Of a stretch of DNA of 64,000 nt, positions 10,244 to 19,981 are shown in pieces. How positions within the stretch are numbered: position 1 is the first letter of the stretch; each line of letters opens with the position of its first letter. Source of the DNA: Pukyongia salina. Its GTDB lineage: Bacteria; Bacteroidota; Bacteroidia; Flavobacteriales; Flavobacteriaceae. The position numbers and the translations under genes were made by a program. Below the pieces are notes generated by a model that was not told where the DNA came from, did not search any database, and saw nothing but the letters and a program-made list of their open reading frames with translations. The DNA is taken from assembly GCF_002966125.1 (NCBI RefSeq), contig NZ_CP027062.1, positions 2,480,001 to 2,544,000 of the forward strand, written 5' to 3'.

Positions 10244-11446
10244 TTACTTATTCCACTGGGCATTTTTATAATCGTCATCCCTGGCAACGGCCTCCCGATT
10301 CTTCAGTTTTAAATGAGTGGCATCTTTGTACTTGGAACGGTATCCCATCAGGTGGAAGAATTGACGCGTAAAAAACCGGGCTATTTTTAAATCTACCACA
10401 AGTTCTTCATGTGATTCATGACGCCAGTTAACACCCGGTAATGCCACCAATAACCTGTCGAAGGAGATCTTCCGAAGAAAAGCAGAAAGTTTCAGAAAGA
10501 AAAGTGGAGTCTTGCGAATTATAAAAAAACCATCATTTCCTTTTCCCTGGTATAAAGGCATAAAAATCTGGCCTGAATAGGGCGTCTTTAGCTGTTTTCC
10601 GTTATTTATTGCGATCACAGTTCCTTTAGAAACCTTTTGAAAGTTCACATAACCATCACAAATAATAAATCTGTCATCGGGGTTTATTTCCTGTCGGAAT
10701 ATGATCTCGAAGAACTTATTTCGAAAGGCCATTTCATGTTGAAGTTTCGTGAAATGTTCATTGTAATTGGCCTCGGCCTGAGACAGACATCCGGTGAAAT
10801 AAAGTGATAAATTGATAAAAGAAACGCAGTACTCGAAAGACTTAGGTGATTCGTGCTGGCCACCCTCAAATCCGAATGCAATGTAACCTAACTCATTGAT
10901 ATAACTTAACAGAGGCCCTTCCAGGAATTCTTCTATCCCCAGGATCAGCGGGACGGGATACAGACTTGTGAACTTACGATTTAGCAAACTATCGTTTACG
11001 GTAATAAATGGAGCCGTATCTCCGCTGGTGGTATGTAAGTCGAAAAAATAGAACGGTCCTTTTTCTCTTTCCAGAATACCCTGTATTAGATCGAAGATCT
11101 CTTTTTGCTGTAGCATTTCATCATCGAATGAAATCACCTTCTCATCTTCCAGGCCTGCAAGTTTTTCTTTGGTCCAGAGTCGGTTAAGATCTACCTTATT
11201 ATATCGTACTCCTTTCTTTAAGGCTGTAAGATTTCCACTAATAGCATACATGCAGCCATGAAACTGGGGTGTGGTTTCTTTCAATTTTTGCAAGACCGTT
11301 TGAAGCGCAAAGATCCCGGCAGGTTCATTTCCGTGAATACCGGCAGTAAATATTAGCGTAGGACCCTCATCAGACCCATGGTAGGTGCCAATTAGCCGCT
11401 TTATTTCAATGGTCTTATTTAGAGGCCCGCTATGCAATTTAATCAT
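10244..11446 (-). CDS. Succinylglutamate desuccinylase/aspartoacylase-family zinc hydrolase
   Basis: A 400-residue AstE/AspA-type M14-like carboxypeptidase-fold protein. Zinc-binding residues are visible in TAGIHGNEPAG (His and Glu) and FFDLHTTSG (His), DLNRLW is the family substrate-binding segment, and the catalytic Glu is probably in FGFEGGQHES. Such enzymes cleave N-acyl amino acids. The gene start overlaps the end of the GCS2-CBS gene by 8 bases, so the two are translationally coupled and probably act on the same metabolite: the partner forming an amide and this enzyme splitting or editing one. The exact substrate is unknown. The C-terminal 130 residues are beyond the core domain and are basic. 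Confidence 0.85.
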   Translation of the reverse strand: MIKLHSGPLNKTIEIKRLIGTYHGSDEGPTLIFTAGIHGNEPAGIFALQTVLQKLKETTPQFHGCMYAISGNLTALKKGVRYNKVDLNRLWTKEKLAGLEDEKVISFDDEMLQQKEIFDLIQGILEREKGPFYFFDLHTTSGDTAPFITVNDSLLNRKFTSLYPVPLILGIEEFLEGPLLSYINELGYIAFGFEGGQHESPKSFEYCVSFINLSLYFTGCLSQAEANYNEHFTKLQHEMAFRNKFFEIIFRQEINPDDRFIICDGYVNFQKVSKGTVIAINNGKQLKTPYSGQIFMPLYQGKGNDGFFIIRKTPLFFLKLSAFLRKISFDRLLVALPGVNWRHESHEELVVDLKIARFFTRQFFHLMGYRSKYKDATHLKLKNREAVARDDDYKNAQWNK

Positions 11447-13304
11447 GGTCGTAAGGTCTTACATCGTGTATGGTGATGATCCCGATAAGTTCTTTATTCT
11501 GAAGTACGGGTAAACAACCAATTTCGTTCGTCTTCATGATTTGGATGGCTTCTTTTATTGGCGTAGATGCTTCCACCGAAATCACCTTCTTCTCCATAAT
11601 ATCTTTTACCAGGTACCAGGGGTTGTCCTTCTCCTCGTGATATTTACTTGCATGCGACCAGGTGAGGATACCACACAACTCGTTCTCATCGTTCTCTACA
11701 GGAACGTGATGGATATTGTTCCATTCCATGATACTTGTAGCCAGGTTGGCCAGATCCGTATCTTTTACTGTAAAAAGCATGGTGGACATAATATGTCCTA
11801 CCCAGTGCGAAGCCTCTTTCAATACATCATTCTCATTCGCATCGGGCCATTCATGAACAGGAATTCCTTTTTGCTGATTTAAATAGATCGACTTGGTTAT
11901 TAGCCTAAGGGCTTTATCTTTTTTCATGGAACTGTTCAGCCTTCGGTAATTGGATATCATCCACGTGGATCCGGTATTTCCTTTTAATCGTTTTTCGATT
12001 ACTGTAAGTAAGCGTTTTATATCTGTTTCGGCTATGCCTTCAGATCGCAACCCATCATAGGCGATTGGAAGAAACACTTTTTTTATAAGTTTTTTTGCTG
12101 AATAATGTTTGCCTTCCCAACACATTACTGCACTTCTTCCACTTCTGGCAGCCTTCACGAAATTTGATTTTGCTTCTCTGAAATCCATTACCGAAGCCAT
12201 ATCGTCGAATTTGCTGGGTCGTCCTCTCATTACACCTACCCAAAATGCGAAATTGGCCATTTCGTCCAGTACTGATGGCCCGGACGGGATATAACGGTTT
12301 TCAATTCGCAGATGGGCCATTCCGTTGCCTACACCATAGCAGGCCCGATTCCATGGATAGATGGTTCCACTGTGAAGGTTTAAAGCGCGTAATTTAGGGG
12401 TTTTCCCTTCGGCCAATACTTCCAGTGAATTTTCATTCAATTCGCGGGATAGAATGATCTTGAATTTGGAGATATTCTCCTTGTATATATCGACGGCAGT
12501 GCCTTTTGCCCAGTTGTCTCCAAAAGCCACCCTTGGTGATTGATCCTTTAGTGCTTCGGAAATGTTACGGGTATCGATACTCTGCCTGAACAGAGCGATA
12601 CGTGTCTCGTCCCAGAGCTCCCTTCCCAGTAACAATGGCGAGTTACAGCAAATACTAAGAATTGGTCCGGCGATCGCCTGCGACCAGTTAAAACTGCTTA
12701 TAAAGTCATCCGGCTCTATTTGTAAATGTAGCTGAAAACTAGTGTTACAAGCCTCAAATAAGACCGAATCGTGTGCTATACTTAATTCGTCTACTCCTTT
12801 CAGATGTAACTGGAAATTGGATCGTCTTAATCCCTTTAGCATTTCATTTAGAGCATAGTATCTGGGGTTTGGTGTAATATAATCCAGGGAGAGATGGGTT
12901 TTTGTGATCGTAGGCAAAATCCCGGTTAAGATCATTTTCGAATTGTTTTCTTCAGAAACTTTAGCCCCTTTGCTAAGCATGTCATTTAATTGAGCCTCAA
13001 CTTTCGAGAAACAATCCTCCTTAAGTACTATGGGATCCAGGTTGATCTCCAGGTTATAGCGGGCTAATTCGGTGGTGAAATGGTCATCATCTATCTTAGA
13101 CAGGATCTCTTCATTGTTGGTCGCCGGCCGCCAATCTTTAGTGACCAGGCAAAATTCCTGTTCAGCCCCGATACGGGTGATTCCTTTTTCGATCTGTCCG
13201 TTCTCAAGCATTTGCTCGAGTGCGCGAACGTCATCCAGGAGGTTTTTTATAAACAAGGCCTTCTTTTCTTCGGAAAACGATCGATTTACTTTTTGTTCAC
13301 CCAT
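11439..13304 (-). CDS. GCS2-type carboxylate-amine ligase fused to a CBS-domain pair
   Basis: About 621 residues from the ATG at 13304; a GTG start at 13325 would add seven residues. The N-terminal 480 residues are of the glutamate-cysteine ligase GCS2 type: GAEQEFCL, YITPNPRYYALN and the NRYIPSGPS segment. The C-terminal 140 residues form two CBS motifs (the second reads KKVISVEASTPIKEAIQIM ... IGIITIHDV), which normally bind adenine nucleotides and regulate the attached enzyme. It would join an amino group to a carboxylate of glutamate or a related acid using ATP. It is coupled by overlap to the AstE-like gene. The substrate is unknown; true glutathione synthesis is not implied. Confidence 0.85.
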   Translation of the reverse strand: MGEQKVNRSFSEEKKALFIKNLLDDVRALEQMLENGQIEKGITRIGAEQEFCLVTKDWRPATNNEEILSKIDDDHFTTELARYNLEINLDPIVLKEDCFSKVEAQLNDMLSKGAKVSEENNSKMILTGILPTITKTHLSLDYITPNPRYYALNEMLKGLRRSNFQLHLKGVDELSIAHDSVLFEACNTSFQLHLQIEPDDFISSFNWSQAIAGPILSICCNSPLLLGRELWDETRIALFRQSIDTRNISEALKDQSPRVAFGDNWAKGTAVDIYKENISKFKIILSRELNENSLEVLAEGKTPKLRALNLHSGTIYPWNRACYGVGNGMAHLRIENRYIPSGPSVLDEMANFAFWVGVMRGRPSKFDDMASVMDFREAKSNFVKAARSGRSAVMCWEGKHYSAKKLIKKVFLPIAYDGLRSEGIAETDIKRLLTVIEKRLKGNTGSTWMISNYRRLNSSMKKDKALRLITKSIYLNQQKGIPVHEWPDANENDVLKEASHWVGHIMSTMLFTVKDTDLANLATSIMEWNNIHHVPVENDENELCGILTWSHASKYHEEKDNPWYLVKDIMEKKVISVEASTPIKEAIQIMKTNEIGCLPVLQNKELIGIITIHDVRPYDHD

Positions 13305-13510
13305 AGTTTGCTGTTTCTCCAACACCGTTGGAAATTTGCAATGACAATTTGGGTATTTCAGTAGTATTAAAATATGATTTTCATCAGTTAGGTTGAAATG
13401 ACAATGAATTGAGAGAAAGGCCGTTACAATACTAACTGATTTAACACTTTTTTATGTTAAGTATAAAGTGTCCATTGTATCTTTAAAAATTCTATAAAAC
13501 AATCAAAAAA

Positions 13511-16375
13511 ATGTATTTTAAAAAACTCACAAAATTCATAGCCATGGGTTTATTTACCGTGGCTATTGTCGCTTCATGTGGCGACAAGTCTGAAAACGCT
13601 GAAGATAGCGCAAATCTCTCCATCGAATTCACCAAATATGAATTGGAGAACGGTTTGGACGTAGTCCTACATCAGGACAAAAGTGATCCTATTGTGTCTG
13701 TTGCAATTCAGTACGGGGTTGGATCCAATCGTGAGAAGACCGGCAGGACCGGCTTTGCTCACCTCTTCGAACATATGTTATTCCAGGAATCGGAAAACGT
13801 ACCTCAGGACCAGTTCTTTAAAAAGATCCAGGATGCCGGAGGAACTCTAAACGGAGGAACCTGGAAAGATGGTACCATATACTATGAAGTGGTTCCTAAG
13901 AATGCACTCGAAATGGTATTGTGGCTGGAAAGTGACAGGATGGGATATCTCATCAACACAGTTACCGAATCTGCCTTTTACAATCAGCAGGAAGTAGTTC
14001 AGAATGAAAAAAGACAACGTGTAGATAATAACCCTTATGGGCATACCAATTGGGTGTTGGATAAAAACATCTACCCGGAAGGGCATCCCTACAACTGGCA
14101 GGTAATTGGGGAATTAGTAGATCTTCAAAATGCAACCGTAGAAGATGTGCGTGAATTCTACGACCGTTTCTATGGTCCTAATAATGCTACTTTGGTATTA
14201 GCGGGTGATTTTGAAGAAGCCGATGCTAAGGCACTTATCGAAAAGTATTTTGGAGAGATAAAGAGACGGCAGGAAGTTGAACCCCTGCAGCCTCAACCTG
14301 TGACTATTGCCGAGACAAAACGACTATATCACGAAGATAATTTTGCTACTGCACCGCAAATGCACATGGTTTGGCCCACGCTACAGCAGTTTACAGAAGA
14401 TGCTTATGCACTTGATTTCCTTGCAGAAATTTTGTCCAGTGGTAAGAAAGCACCCTTATACAAGGTGCTTGTAAAAGAAAAAGATCTTACGTCACGTACC
14501 ATTGCCTATCATAACGCTCAGGAGATAGCCGGAGAATTTCATATTATCATAACCGCCAATGAAGGGGTGGATCTGGATGAAGTAGAAGCCGGGATCAAAG
14601 AAGCGATGACCTTATTTGAAACAGATGGCGTTACAGAACGCGATGTGGAACGTATAAAAGCAGGACTCGAAACTCAATTCTACAATGGGATTAGTAGTGT
14701 GTTAGGGAAATCCTTCCAGTTGGCCCAGTATAATGTGTTTGCCGGAGATCCCGGATTTATAGAGCAGGACATTGAGAATATCAAGAAGGTGACCAAGGAA
14801 GACGTGATGCGGGTTTACAATAAGTATATTAAAGACAAGCCCTTTGTAGTTACCAGTTTTGTTCCTAAGGGACAAACAGAGCTTATTGCCGAAAATTCGG
14901 TAGTAGCACCGGTAGTTGAGGAAGAAATTAAGGAGAATGTGGTAAAAACCATCGAAGAGGCTAACGAAGAGGTGGTAAAAACTCCGTCGCTCATTGATAG
15001 ATCGACAGAGCCTGCTCAAGGCCCTGCTCCAAAACTGAATATTCCAAGCTCCTGGACAGCCACACTTGCCAACGGGATGGAAGTTTACGGTATAGAGCAA
15101 AACGAGATCCCAACAGTGAATTTCAGCTTAGTAATGGAAGGCGGGCATCTACTGGACGATAAGAATAAAAACGGGGTGGCTAACCTTATGACAGATATTA
15201 TGATGGAAGGTACAGCCAATAAAACTCCGGAAGAACTTGAAGAGGAGATCGAAATGCTTGGTGCCAATATAAACATGTACACCACCAATGAATCTATCGT
15301 AATTCGTGGAAATACCCTGGTTCGAAATTTCGAAAAAACCATGGCGTTGGTTGAGGAAATATTATTGGAACCTCGCTGGGACGAAGAAGAGTTTACCAGG
15401 ATCAAGACTAAAACGATCAACGATATAAAACGTTCAGAGTCTAATCCTAATGCAGTAGCGAACAAAGTGTTCAACAAACTTTTATACGGGGAAGATCATA
15501 TTCTTGCCTATCCTACCTCGGGAACGGTAGAATCTGTTGAAGCTATTAAAATGGACGACCTGAAGGCATATTACAACAACTATTTCTCGCCTTCAGTAAG
15601 CACTTTCCATGTAGTTGGGAAGATCGATAAAGATTCGGCATTGGATAAGCTGGCCTCTCTTGAAAAAGGCTGGGCAGCTAAGGAAGTGACTATTCCGGAA
15701 TACCCTGCCGAGAACGACAGGGATAAGGCTTCACTTTATTTTGTAGATATTCCTAACGCCAAGCAGTCTGTGATCAATATTGGTTATGTAGGTTTGGCGC
15801 GAAATCATCCCGATTTTTACCCGGTAGAAGTGATGAACTATAAATTGGGAGGATCTTTCAGCGGAAATGTGAATTTAATCCTTAGAGAGGAAAAAGGTTA
15901 TACCTATGGGGCCCGAACTTCTTTCAGTGGATCTAAGATCCCGGGAACTTTCAAAGCTTCTTCCAGTGTAAGAACAAACACCACCGGTGAATCGGTTCAG
16001 ATATTTAAGGACCAAATTTCCAAATATAAAGAAGGAATTAGCGAAGATGATCTGGAATTCACCAAGAACGCTTTAATAAAGTCGAATGCACGTCGTTTCG
16101 AAACTCAAGGCTCTCTTTTGGGCATGCTACAGGAAATGAGTATGTATGATCTGCCGGCCAATTATATAGCCGATGAAGAGACGGTTATTCGCAATATGAC
16201 GCTGGAGCAGCATAAAACGCTTGCCAATAAATATCTGGATGAATCCAGGATGGCATATCTTGTAGTAGGAGATGCCGCGACCCAGTATGTTCAGTTTAAG
16301 AATATGGACTTCGATGAGGTTATGTTACTGGATAAAGAAGGAGAAGAAGTGAAATTAGAGGAAGTAGCCCAGTAA
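13511..16375 (+). CDS. M16 family (pitrilysin/insulinase-like) metallopeptidase, lipoprotein
   Basis: A 954-residue protein with a lipoprotein signal (lipobox ending at Cys23, VAIVASCGD), so it probably sits in the outer membrane or periplasm. It contains two M16 modules. The N-terminal one has the inverted zinc motif HLFEH (residues 84-88) with the third ligand Glu about 77 residues later in VVQNEK. The C-terminal one (from about residue 510) has NLMTDIM at the equivalent place and is catalytically dead, acting as the other half of the clamshell. Residues 455-510 form a charged Val/Glu/Pro-rich linker. It degrades peptides; substrates are unknown. A rho-independent terminator follows at 16393. 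Confidence 0.93.
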   Translation: MYFKKLTKFIAMGLFTVAIVASCGDKSENAEDSANLSIEFTKYELENGLDVVLHQDKSDPIVSVAIQYGVGSNREKTGRTGFAHLFEHMLFQESENVPQDQFFKKIQDAGGTLNGGTWKDGTIYYEVVPKNALEMVLWLESDRMGYLINTVTESAFYNQQEVVQNEKRQRVDNNPYGHTNWVLDKNIYPEGHPYNWQVIGELVDLQNATVEDVREFYDRFYGPNNATLVLAGDFEEADAKALIEKYFGEIKRRQEVEPLQPQPVTIAETKRLYHEDNFATAPQMHMVWPTLQQFTEDAYALDFLAEILSSGKKAPLYKVLVKEKDLTSRTIAYHNAQEIAGEFHIIITANEGVDLDEVEAGIKEAMTLFETDGVTERDVERIKAGLETQFYNGISSVLGKSFQLAQYNVFAGDPGFIEQDIENIKKVTKEDVMRVYNKYIKDKPFVVTSFVPKGQTELIAENSVVAPVVEEEIKENVVKTIEEANEEVVKTPSLIDRSTEPAQGPAPKLNIPSSWTATLANGMEVYGIEQNEIPTVNFSLVMEGGHLLDDKNKNGVANLMTDIMMEGTANKTPEELEEEIEMLGANINMYTTNESIVIRGNTLVRNFEKTMALVEEILLEPRWDEEEFTRIKTKTINDIKRSESNPNAVANKVFNKLLYGEDHILAYPTSGTVESVEAIKMDDLKAYYNNYFSPSVSTFHVVGKIDKDSALDKLASLEKGWAAKEVTIPEYPAENDRDKASLYFVDIPNAKQSVINIGYVGLARNHPDFYPVEVMNYKLGGSFSGNVNLILREEKGYTYGARTSFSGSKIPGTFKASSSVRTNTTGESVQIFKDQISKYKEGISEDDLEFTKNALIKSNARRFETQGSLLGMLQEMSMYDLPANYIADEETVIRNMTLEQHKTLANKYLDESRMAYLVVGDAATQYVQFKNMDFDEVMLLDKEGEEVKLEEVAQ

Positions 16376-16392
16376 GCGCTTCCAGATAATAT

Positions 16393-16424
16393 AAAAAGGG
16401 ATACCATCACGGTATCCCTTTTTT
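16393..16424 (+). terminator. Rho-independent terminator after the M16 gene
   Basis: A 13 bp stem AAAAAGGGATACC / GGTATCCCTTTTT with a five-base loop (ATCAC), followed by a T run. It lies 17 bases after the M16 stop codon. Confidence 0.9.
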
Positions 16425-16451
16425 GTTTAAATTCATACTTTATTCCTTCGT

Positions 16452-17675
16452 TTGAAACGATTTTTTAAAAATATCGGACCCGGTACCTTAGTAGCCGCAG
16501 CGTTCATTGGCCCGGGTACCGTTACTGTCTGCACCCTGGCAGGTGTGAAATTCGGGTTCACCTTATTATGGGCGATGGTCCTTTCTATAGTAGCAACTAT
16601 AGTTTTACAGGAGATGGCAGCTCGCCTCGGGATAGTATACGGCAAGGGCTTGGCAGCGACCGTCAAATCTGAAATAAAAAATCCTATCGTTAGATCTCTC
16701 GCTATCCTGCTTATCCTTACAGCAATATTAATAGGAAATGCCGCTTATGAGGCCGGCAATATAAGTGGTGGGGTTCTGGGTCTGGGATCCATTTTAGATA
16801 GCTACTATGTTTCCATTTCGGGTTTAGAACTAAATGCATTAAGCCTTCTTATAGGCGTAATCGCATTTGTAGTGTTGTACTTCGGAAACTATAAGATGAT
16901 CGAACGCTTCCTAATCGCACTGGTGTTGTTAATGAGCGTCTCTTTTTTAATTACCGCCGTATTAACAAGGCCGGACATTTCCGAAGTAATAAAACGTTTA
17001 TTCGTTCCTACCTTTCCGGAAGAAAGCTGGTTAACTATCATAGCACTTGTAGGGACAACGGTCGTGCCGTATAATCTATTTTTACACGCTTCCCTGGTAC
17101 GCGAGAAATGGGAGAGTACTACCCACTTAAAAGCTGCCAGAATGGACACCTATGTTTCGATTCTTTTGGGTGGTCTGGTATCTTTGTCCATTATAGTTTG
17201 TGCAGCCGCAGTACCAACTTCCGATATCTCTAACGCTGCAGATCTTGCCATTGCACTCGAACCTCTATATGGGGATTATGCTGTTTATTTACTAAGTATT
17301 GGTCTATTTGCAGCCGGGATCACTTCTGCTATCACCGCTCCTTTGGCTGCCGCTTATGTGGCTCGAGAATGTTTTGGTTGGGAGGCGAACTTAAGATCGG
17401 TAAAATTCCGTGCCGTGTGGATAGTAATACTTTTACTGGGTGTGATATTTTCTTCCCTCAGTTTTAGCCCTATAGAAGTGATTAGGGTAGCCCAGGTGGC
17501 AAACGGCTTACTACTTCCTATAATTGCCGGATTTCTTCTGTGGATCGTTAACAGGAAGAATGTTTTAGGTTCTTTCGTCAATAGTAAATTTCAGAATATA
17601 CTTGGAGTGATCATTTTACTTGCCTCTGTTTTCCTGGGTATTATGAGTCTGATAAAAGTGTATAACAGCCTATGA
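16452..17675 (+). CDS. NRAMP-like transporter linked to 5-oxoprolinase, atypical metal site
   Basis: A 407-residue protein of about 11 membrane helices with the NRAMP fold pattern (GPGTLVAAAFIGPGT in helix 1, VVPYNLFLHASLV in helix 6). It begins at a TTG codon. Classical NRAMP metal transporters have DPGN in helix 1 and MPH in helix 6; here these read GPGT and VPYN, so the coordinating Asp, Asn, Met and His are all absent. Its stop overlaps the pxpA start by 4 bases. This arrangement with pxpABC suggests that it transports something tied to 5-oxoproline metabolism, possibly not a metal; that is inference. Annotating it simply as a manganese transporter would be unsafe. Confidence 0.85.
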   Translation: MKRFFKNIGPGTLVAAAFIGPGTVTVCTLAGVKFGFTLLWAMVLSIVATIVLQEMAARLGIVYGKGLAATVKSEIKNPIVRSLAILLILTAILIGNAAYEAGNISGGVLGLGSILDSYYVSISGLELNALSLLIGVIAFVVLYFGNYKMIERFLIALVLLMSVSFLITAVLTRPDISEVIKRLFVPTFPEESWLTIIALVGTTVVPYNLFLHASLVREKWESTTHLKAARMDTYVSILLGGLVSLSIIVCAAAVPTSDISNAADLAIALEPLYGDYAVYLLSIGLFAAGITSAITAPLAAAYVARECFGWEANLRSVKFRAVWIVILLLGVIFSSLSFSPIEVIRVAQVANGLLLPIIAGFLLWIVNRKNVLGSFVNSKFQNILGVIILLASVFLGIMSLIKVYNSL

Positions 17676-18406
17676 AAGATGTAATAGACATTAATGCCGA
17701 CATGGGCGAAGGTACTGGCCTGGACGAGCAGATCATGCCCTTAATTTCGTCTTGCAGCATAGCCTGTGGAGGGCATTTTGGGACCGAAGATACCATGCGT
17801 GAAACAGTTAAGTTAGCACTGCAGCATAAGGTAAAAATAGGCGCGCACCCTTCATTTCCAGACCGGGATAATTTTGGAAGAAAACTGCTAACCCTTACAA
17901 AGCAAGAACTAACAGAGGCTATTTATTTTCAGTTACTTCAATTTCTGGCCATTTGTGAGACAGAAAATGCCGAACTTCACCATATTAAGTTACACGGAGC
18001 TTTATACAATTATGCAGCCAAGGATGCGCCTACAGCCGATGCTGTGGTGGAAGCAATCACCAGTTTAGGTATTCGGCCTAACTTATACGTCCTGTATGGC
18101 TCCGTATTGCATCGAAAAGCCGAAAATTTACTCCCTTTGGTATTCGAAGCCTTTATTGATCGAAGATATAGAGATGACGGGGCACTCTTGCCAAGAAGCG
18201 AAACCGGGGCAGTACTTACATCTCCCCAGGCAGCCTGGGAACAACTTTTAGTATTGGTACGCGATGCAATGGTGATAAGTAGCTCGGGGAAGGAACTTTC
18301 GGTAGTTTCAGAAACTTATTGCATACATAGTGATACACCGCGATCTGTGGAGATTCTGGAATTTATAAGAGAAAATCTAAGAAAAGAAGGGATAGAAGTA
18401 AGATGA
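17672..18406 (+). CDS. pxpA: 5-oxoprolinase subunit A (LamB/YcsF family)
   Basis: With PxpB and PxpC it hydrolyses 5-oxo-L-proline (pyroglutamate) to glutamate with ATP. The 244-residue protein shows the LamB/YcsF hallmarks DINADMGEG, SCSIACGGHFG, KIGAHPSFPDRDNFGR and KLHGALYNYA. It overlaps the transporter gene by 4 bases and pxpB by 4 bases (ATGA junctions), so expression is coupled. Length and motifs are standard. Confidence 0.95.
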   Translation: MKDVIDINADMGEGTGLDEQIMPLISSCSIACGGHFGTEDTMRETVKLALQHKVKIGAHPSFPDRDNFGRKLLTLTKQELTEAIYFQLLQFLAICETENAELHHIKLHGALYNYAAKDAPTADAVVEAITSLGIRPNLYVLYGSVLHRKAENLLPLVFEAFIDRRYRDDGALLPRSETGAVLTSPQAAWEQLLVLVRDAMVISSSGKELSVVSETYCIHSDTPRSVEILEFIRENLRKEGIEVR

Positions 18407-19122
18407 AGCAGTGGAAGGTACATAACTTTGGTGATCATGCTATTCTCATTGAATGGCCGGAAGATCTTCCTTTAGATCAGCGGCGTGAGATACTTGAAAT
18501 GGACCATTTTATAGAAGAGCAGTATCAGAAAGTGGTTCTGGAAACAGTACCTTCTTACCGTTCTTTAGCAATTTATCTGAATAAGGGGGTTGATGTCAAG
18601 GTTTTTATTGCTGAATTGAATGAAATTGACATTATTCCAGGTCACAACATAAGTTCTACGAGACTGGTACATCTCCCGGTTTGTTACGATAAAGAATTTG
18701 CACCCGATATAGATTTAGTCGCTTCCGAAAATGGGCTAACAAGTGAGGAAGTAATTCAGTTGCATTCTAATGGCAACTACCGGGTAGAATTTATAGGGTT
18801 CTTACCCGGGTTTCCATATTTAACGGGGCTTGACGCACGGCTGTTCACACCGCGACTTTCCAACCCTCGTCCAAGGATAACTGCAGGCTCCATAGGGATT
18901 GGGGGAAAACAAACGGGGGTTTACACCATGGAATCTCCCGGAGGTTGGAATATTATAGGGCGGAGTCCCATTAAATTCTTCTCTGCCCTGGAGAAACCTC
19001 CTTCTTTATTACGGCCGGGGGATCTGGTAAAGTTTCGCGCGATCGATCGGTCAACATTCGATAAAATAGTAATGCAAGTAACCCAGGGAAATTATTCTCT
19101 AGAAATCAATACGCATGATTGA
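18403..19122 (+). CDS. pxpB: 5-oxoprolinase subunit B (allophanate hydrolase subunit 1-like)
   Basis: A 239-residue subunit of the three-part 5-oxoprolinase. The second half carries the signature FIGFLPGFPYLTGLD and the Gly-rich SPGGWNIIGRSP typical of the KipI/AHS1 cyclophilin-like fold. It overlaps pxpA by 4 bases and pxpC by 8 bases, keeping the usual A-B-C order. KipI-type sporulation control is irrelevant here; the context fixes the metabolic role. Confidence 0.94.
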   Translation: MKQWKVHNFGDHAILIEWPEDLPLDQRREILEMDHFIEEQYQKVVLETVPSYRSLAIYLNKGVDVKVFIAELNEIDIIPGHNISSTRLVHLPVCYDKEFAPDIDLVASENGLTSEEVIQLHSNGNYRVEFIGFLPGFPYLTGLDARLFTPRLSNPRPRITAGSIGIGGKQTGVYTMESPGGWNIIGRSPIKFFSALEKPPSLLRPGDLVKFRAIDRSTFDKIVMQVTQGNYSLEINTHD

Positions 19123-19960
19123 GGTTCAACATCCTGGAATGTACAGTTCTATTCAGGACCTGGGGCGATATGGCTTTCGTAAATACGGGGTTCCTATAAG
19201 TGGGTTTATGGATGAAGCCTCGGCGGTTAAGGGTAATGTTTTGTTGGGCAACGATCCCAATTGCGCTGTATTGGAATTTGCCAATGCGGGTCCGAAGTTG
19301 TTTTTCACAAAACCTGCGATCATAGCTGTAACAGGAGCCTCGTTTAATATCATGTTAGATGGTAAGGAAATGAATCCCAATCGCGCAGTACTTGTAAATT
19401 CTAACAGCGTGCTGGAAATGGGTAAAGCCTATAAAGGTGTGTGGGGATACCTGGCAATAAAAGGCGGGATCACTGCCAACGTCGTTTTAGGTAGCAGGAG
19501 CTACTTTAAAGGCTTGACCAGAGAGGAAAAACTTAAAAAGGGAGATATAATCGAAATTTCTACCTTATCTGAAAGCTCTTCACAGGAAGTAAGCTGGGGA
19601 GAACAACTGCCTGATATGGATCTGTACCGCACGATCCCAGTCACAGAAGGCCCCGAATTTCATACTTTGTCTTCGGCTATTCGTTTAAAGATCACCGATG
19701 CAACCTACGTGATCTCCCCTCAAAGTAACCGCATGGCGTATTTATTAGACCATACTGAACCAATCTCGGCTAAAGAGATCGTGACCGCTCCGGTCCAGCC
19801 CGGGATAGTGCAATTAACCCCTTCGGGAAAAATGCTCGTGCTCATGAAAGATGCGCAGACAACGGGAGGATATTCTCGTATATTTCATTTAAATGAAAAA
19901 GCGACCCAACAAATAGCACAGTTAAGGCCAGGGGAAGAGGTTCGTTTTAAACTAGTTTAA
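19115..19960 (+). CDS. pxpC: 5-oxoprolinase subunit C (allophanate hydrolase subunit 2-like)
   Basis: A 281-residue KipA/AHS2-type protein, the third subunit of 5-oxoprolinase. The N-terminal YSSIQDLGRYGFRKYGVPISG is the family hallmark (cited in part), and QPGIVQLTPSGKMLVLMKDAQTTGGY gives the C-terminal motif, here described by its key residues QPG, PSG and TTGGY. It ends the transporter-pxpABC operon. The next gene is convergent, only 21 bases away, with no obvious terminator between. Confidence 0.94.
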   Translation: MIEVQHPGMYSSIQDLGRYGFRKYGVPISGFMDEASAVKGNVLLGNDPNCAVLEFANAGPKLFFTKPAIIAVTGASFNIMLDGKEMNPNRAVLVNSNSVLEMGKAYKGVWGYLAIKGGITANVVLGSRSYFKGLTREEKLKKGDIIEISTLSESSSQEVSWGEQLPDMDLYRTIPVTEGPEFHTLSSAIRLKITDATYVISPQSNRMAYLLDHTEPISAKEIVTAPVQPGIVQLTPSGKMLVLMKDAQTTGGYSRIFHLNEKATQQIAQLRPGEEVRFKLV

Positions 19961-19981
19961 CTGTAGGGGATCACAGAAACT

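Noticed and set aside
13072-13364. Two overlapping plus-strand open frames opposite the GCS2-CBS gene start
   Set aside because: They are antisense shadows of a well-conserved coding region and show no family features.
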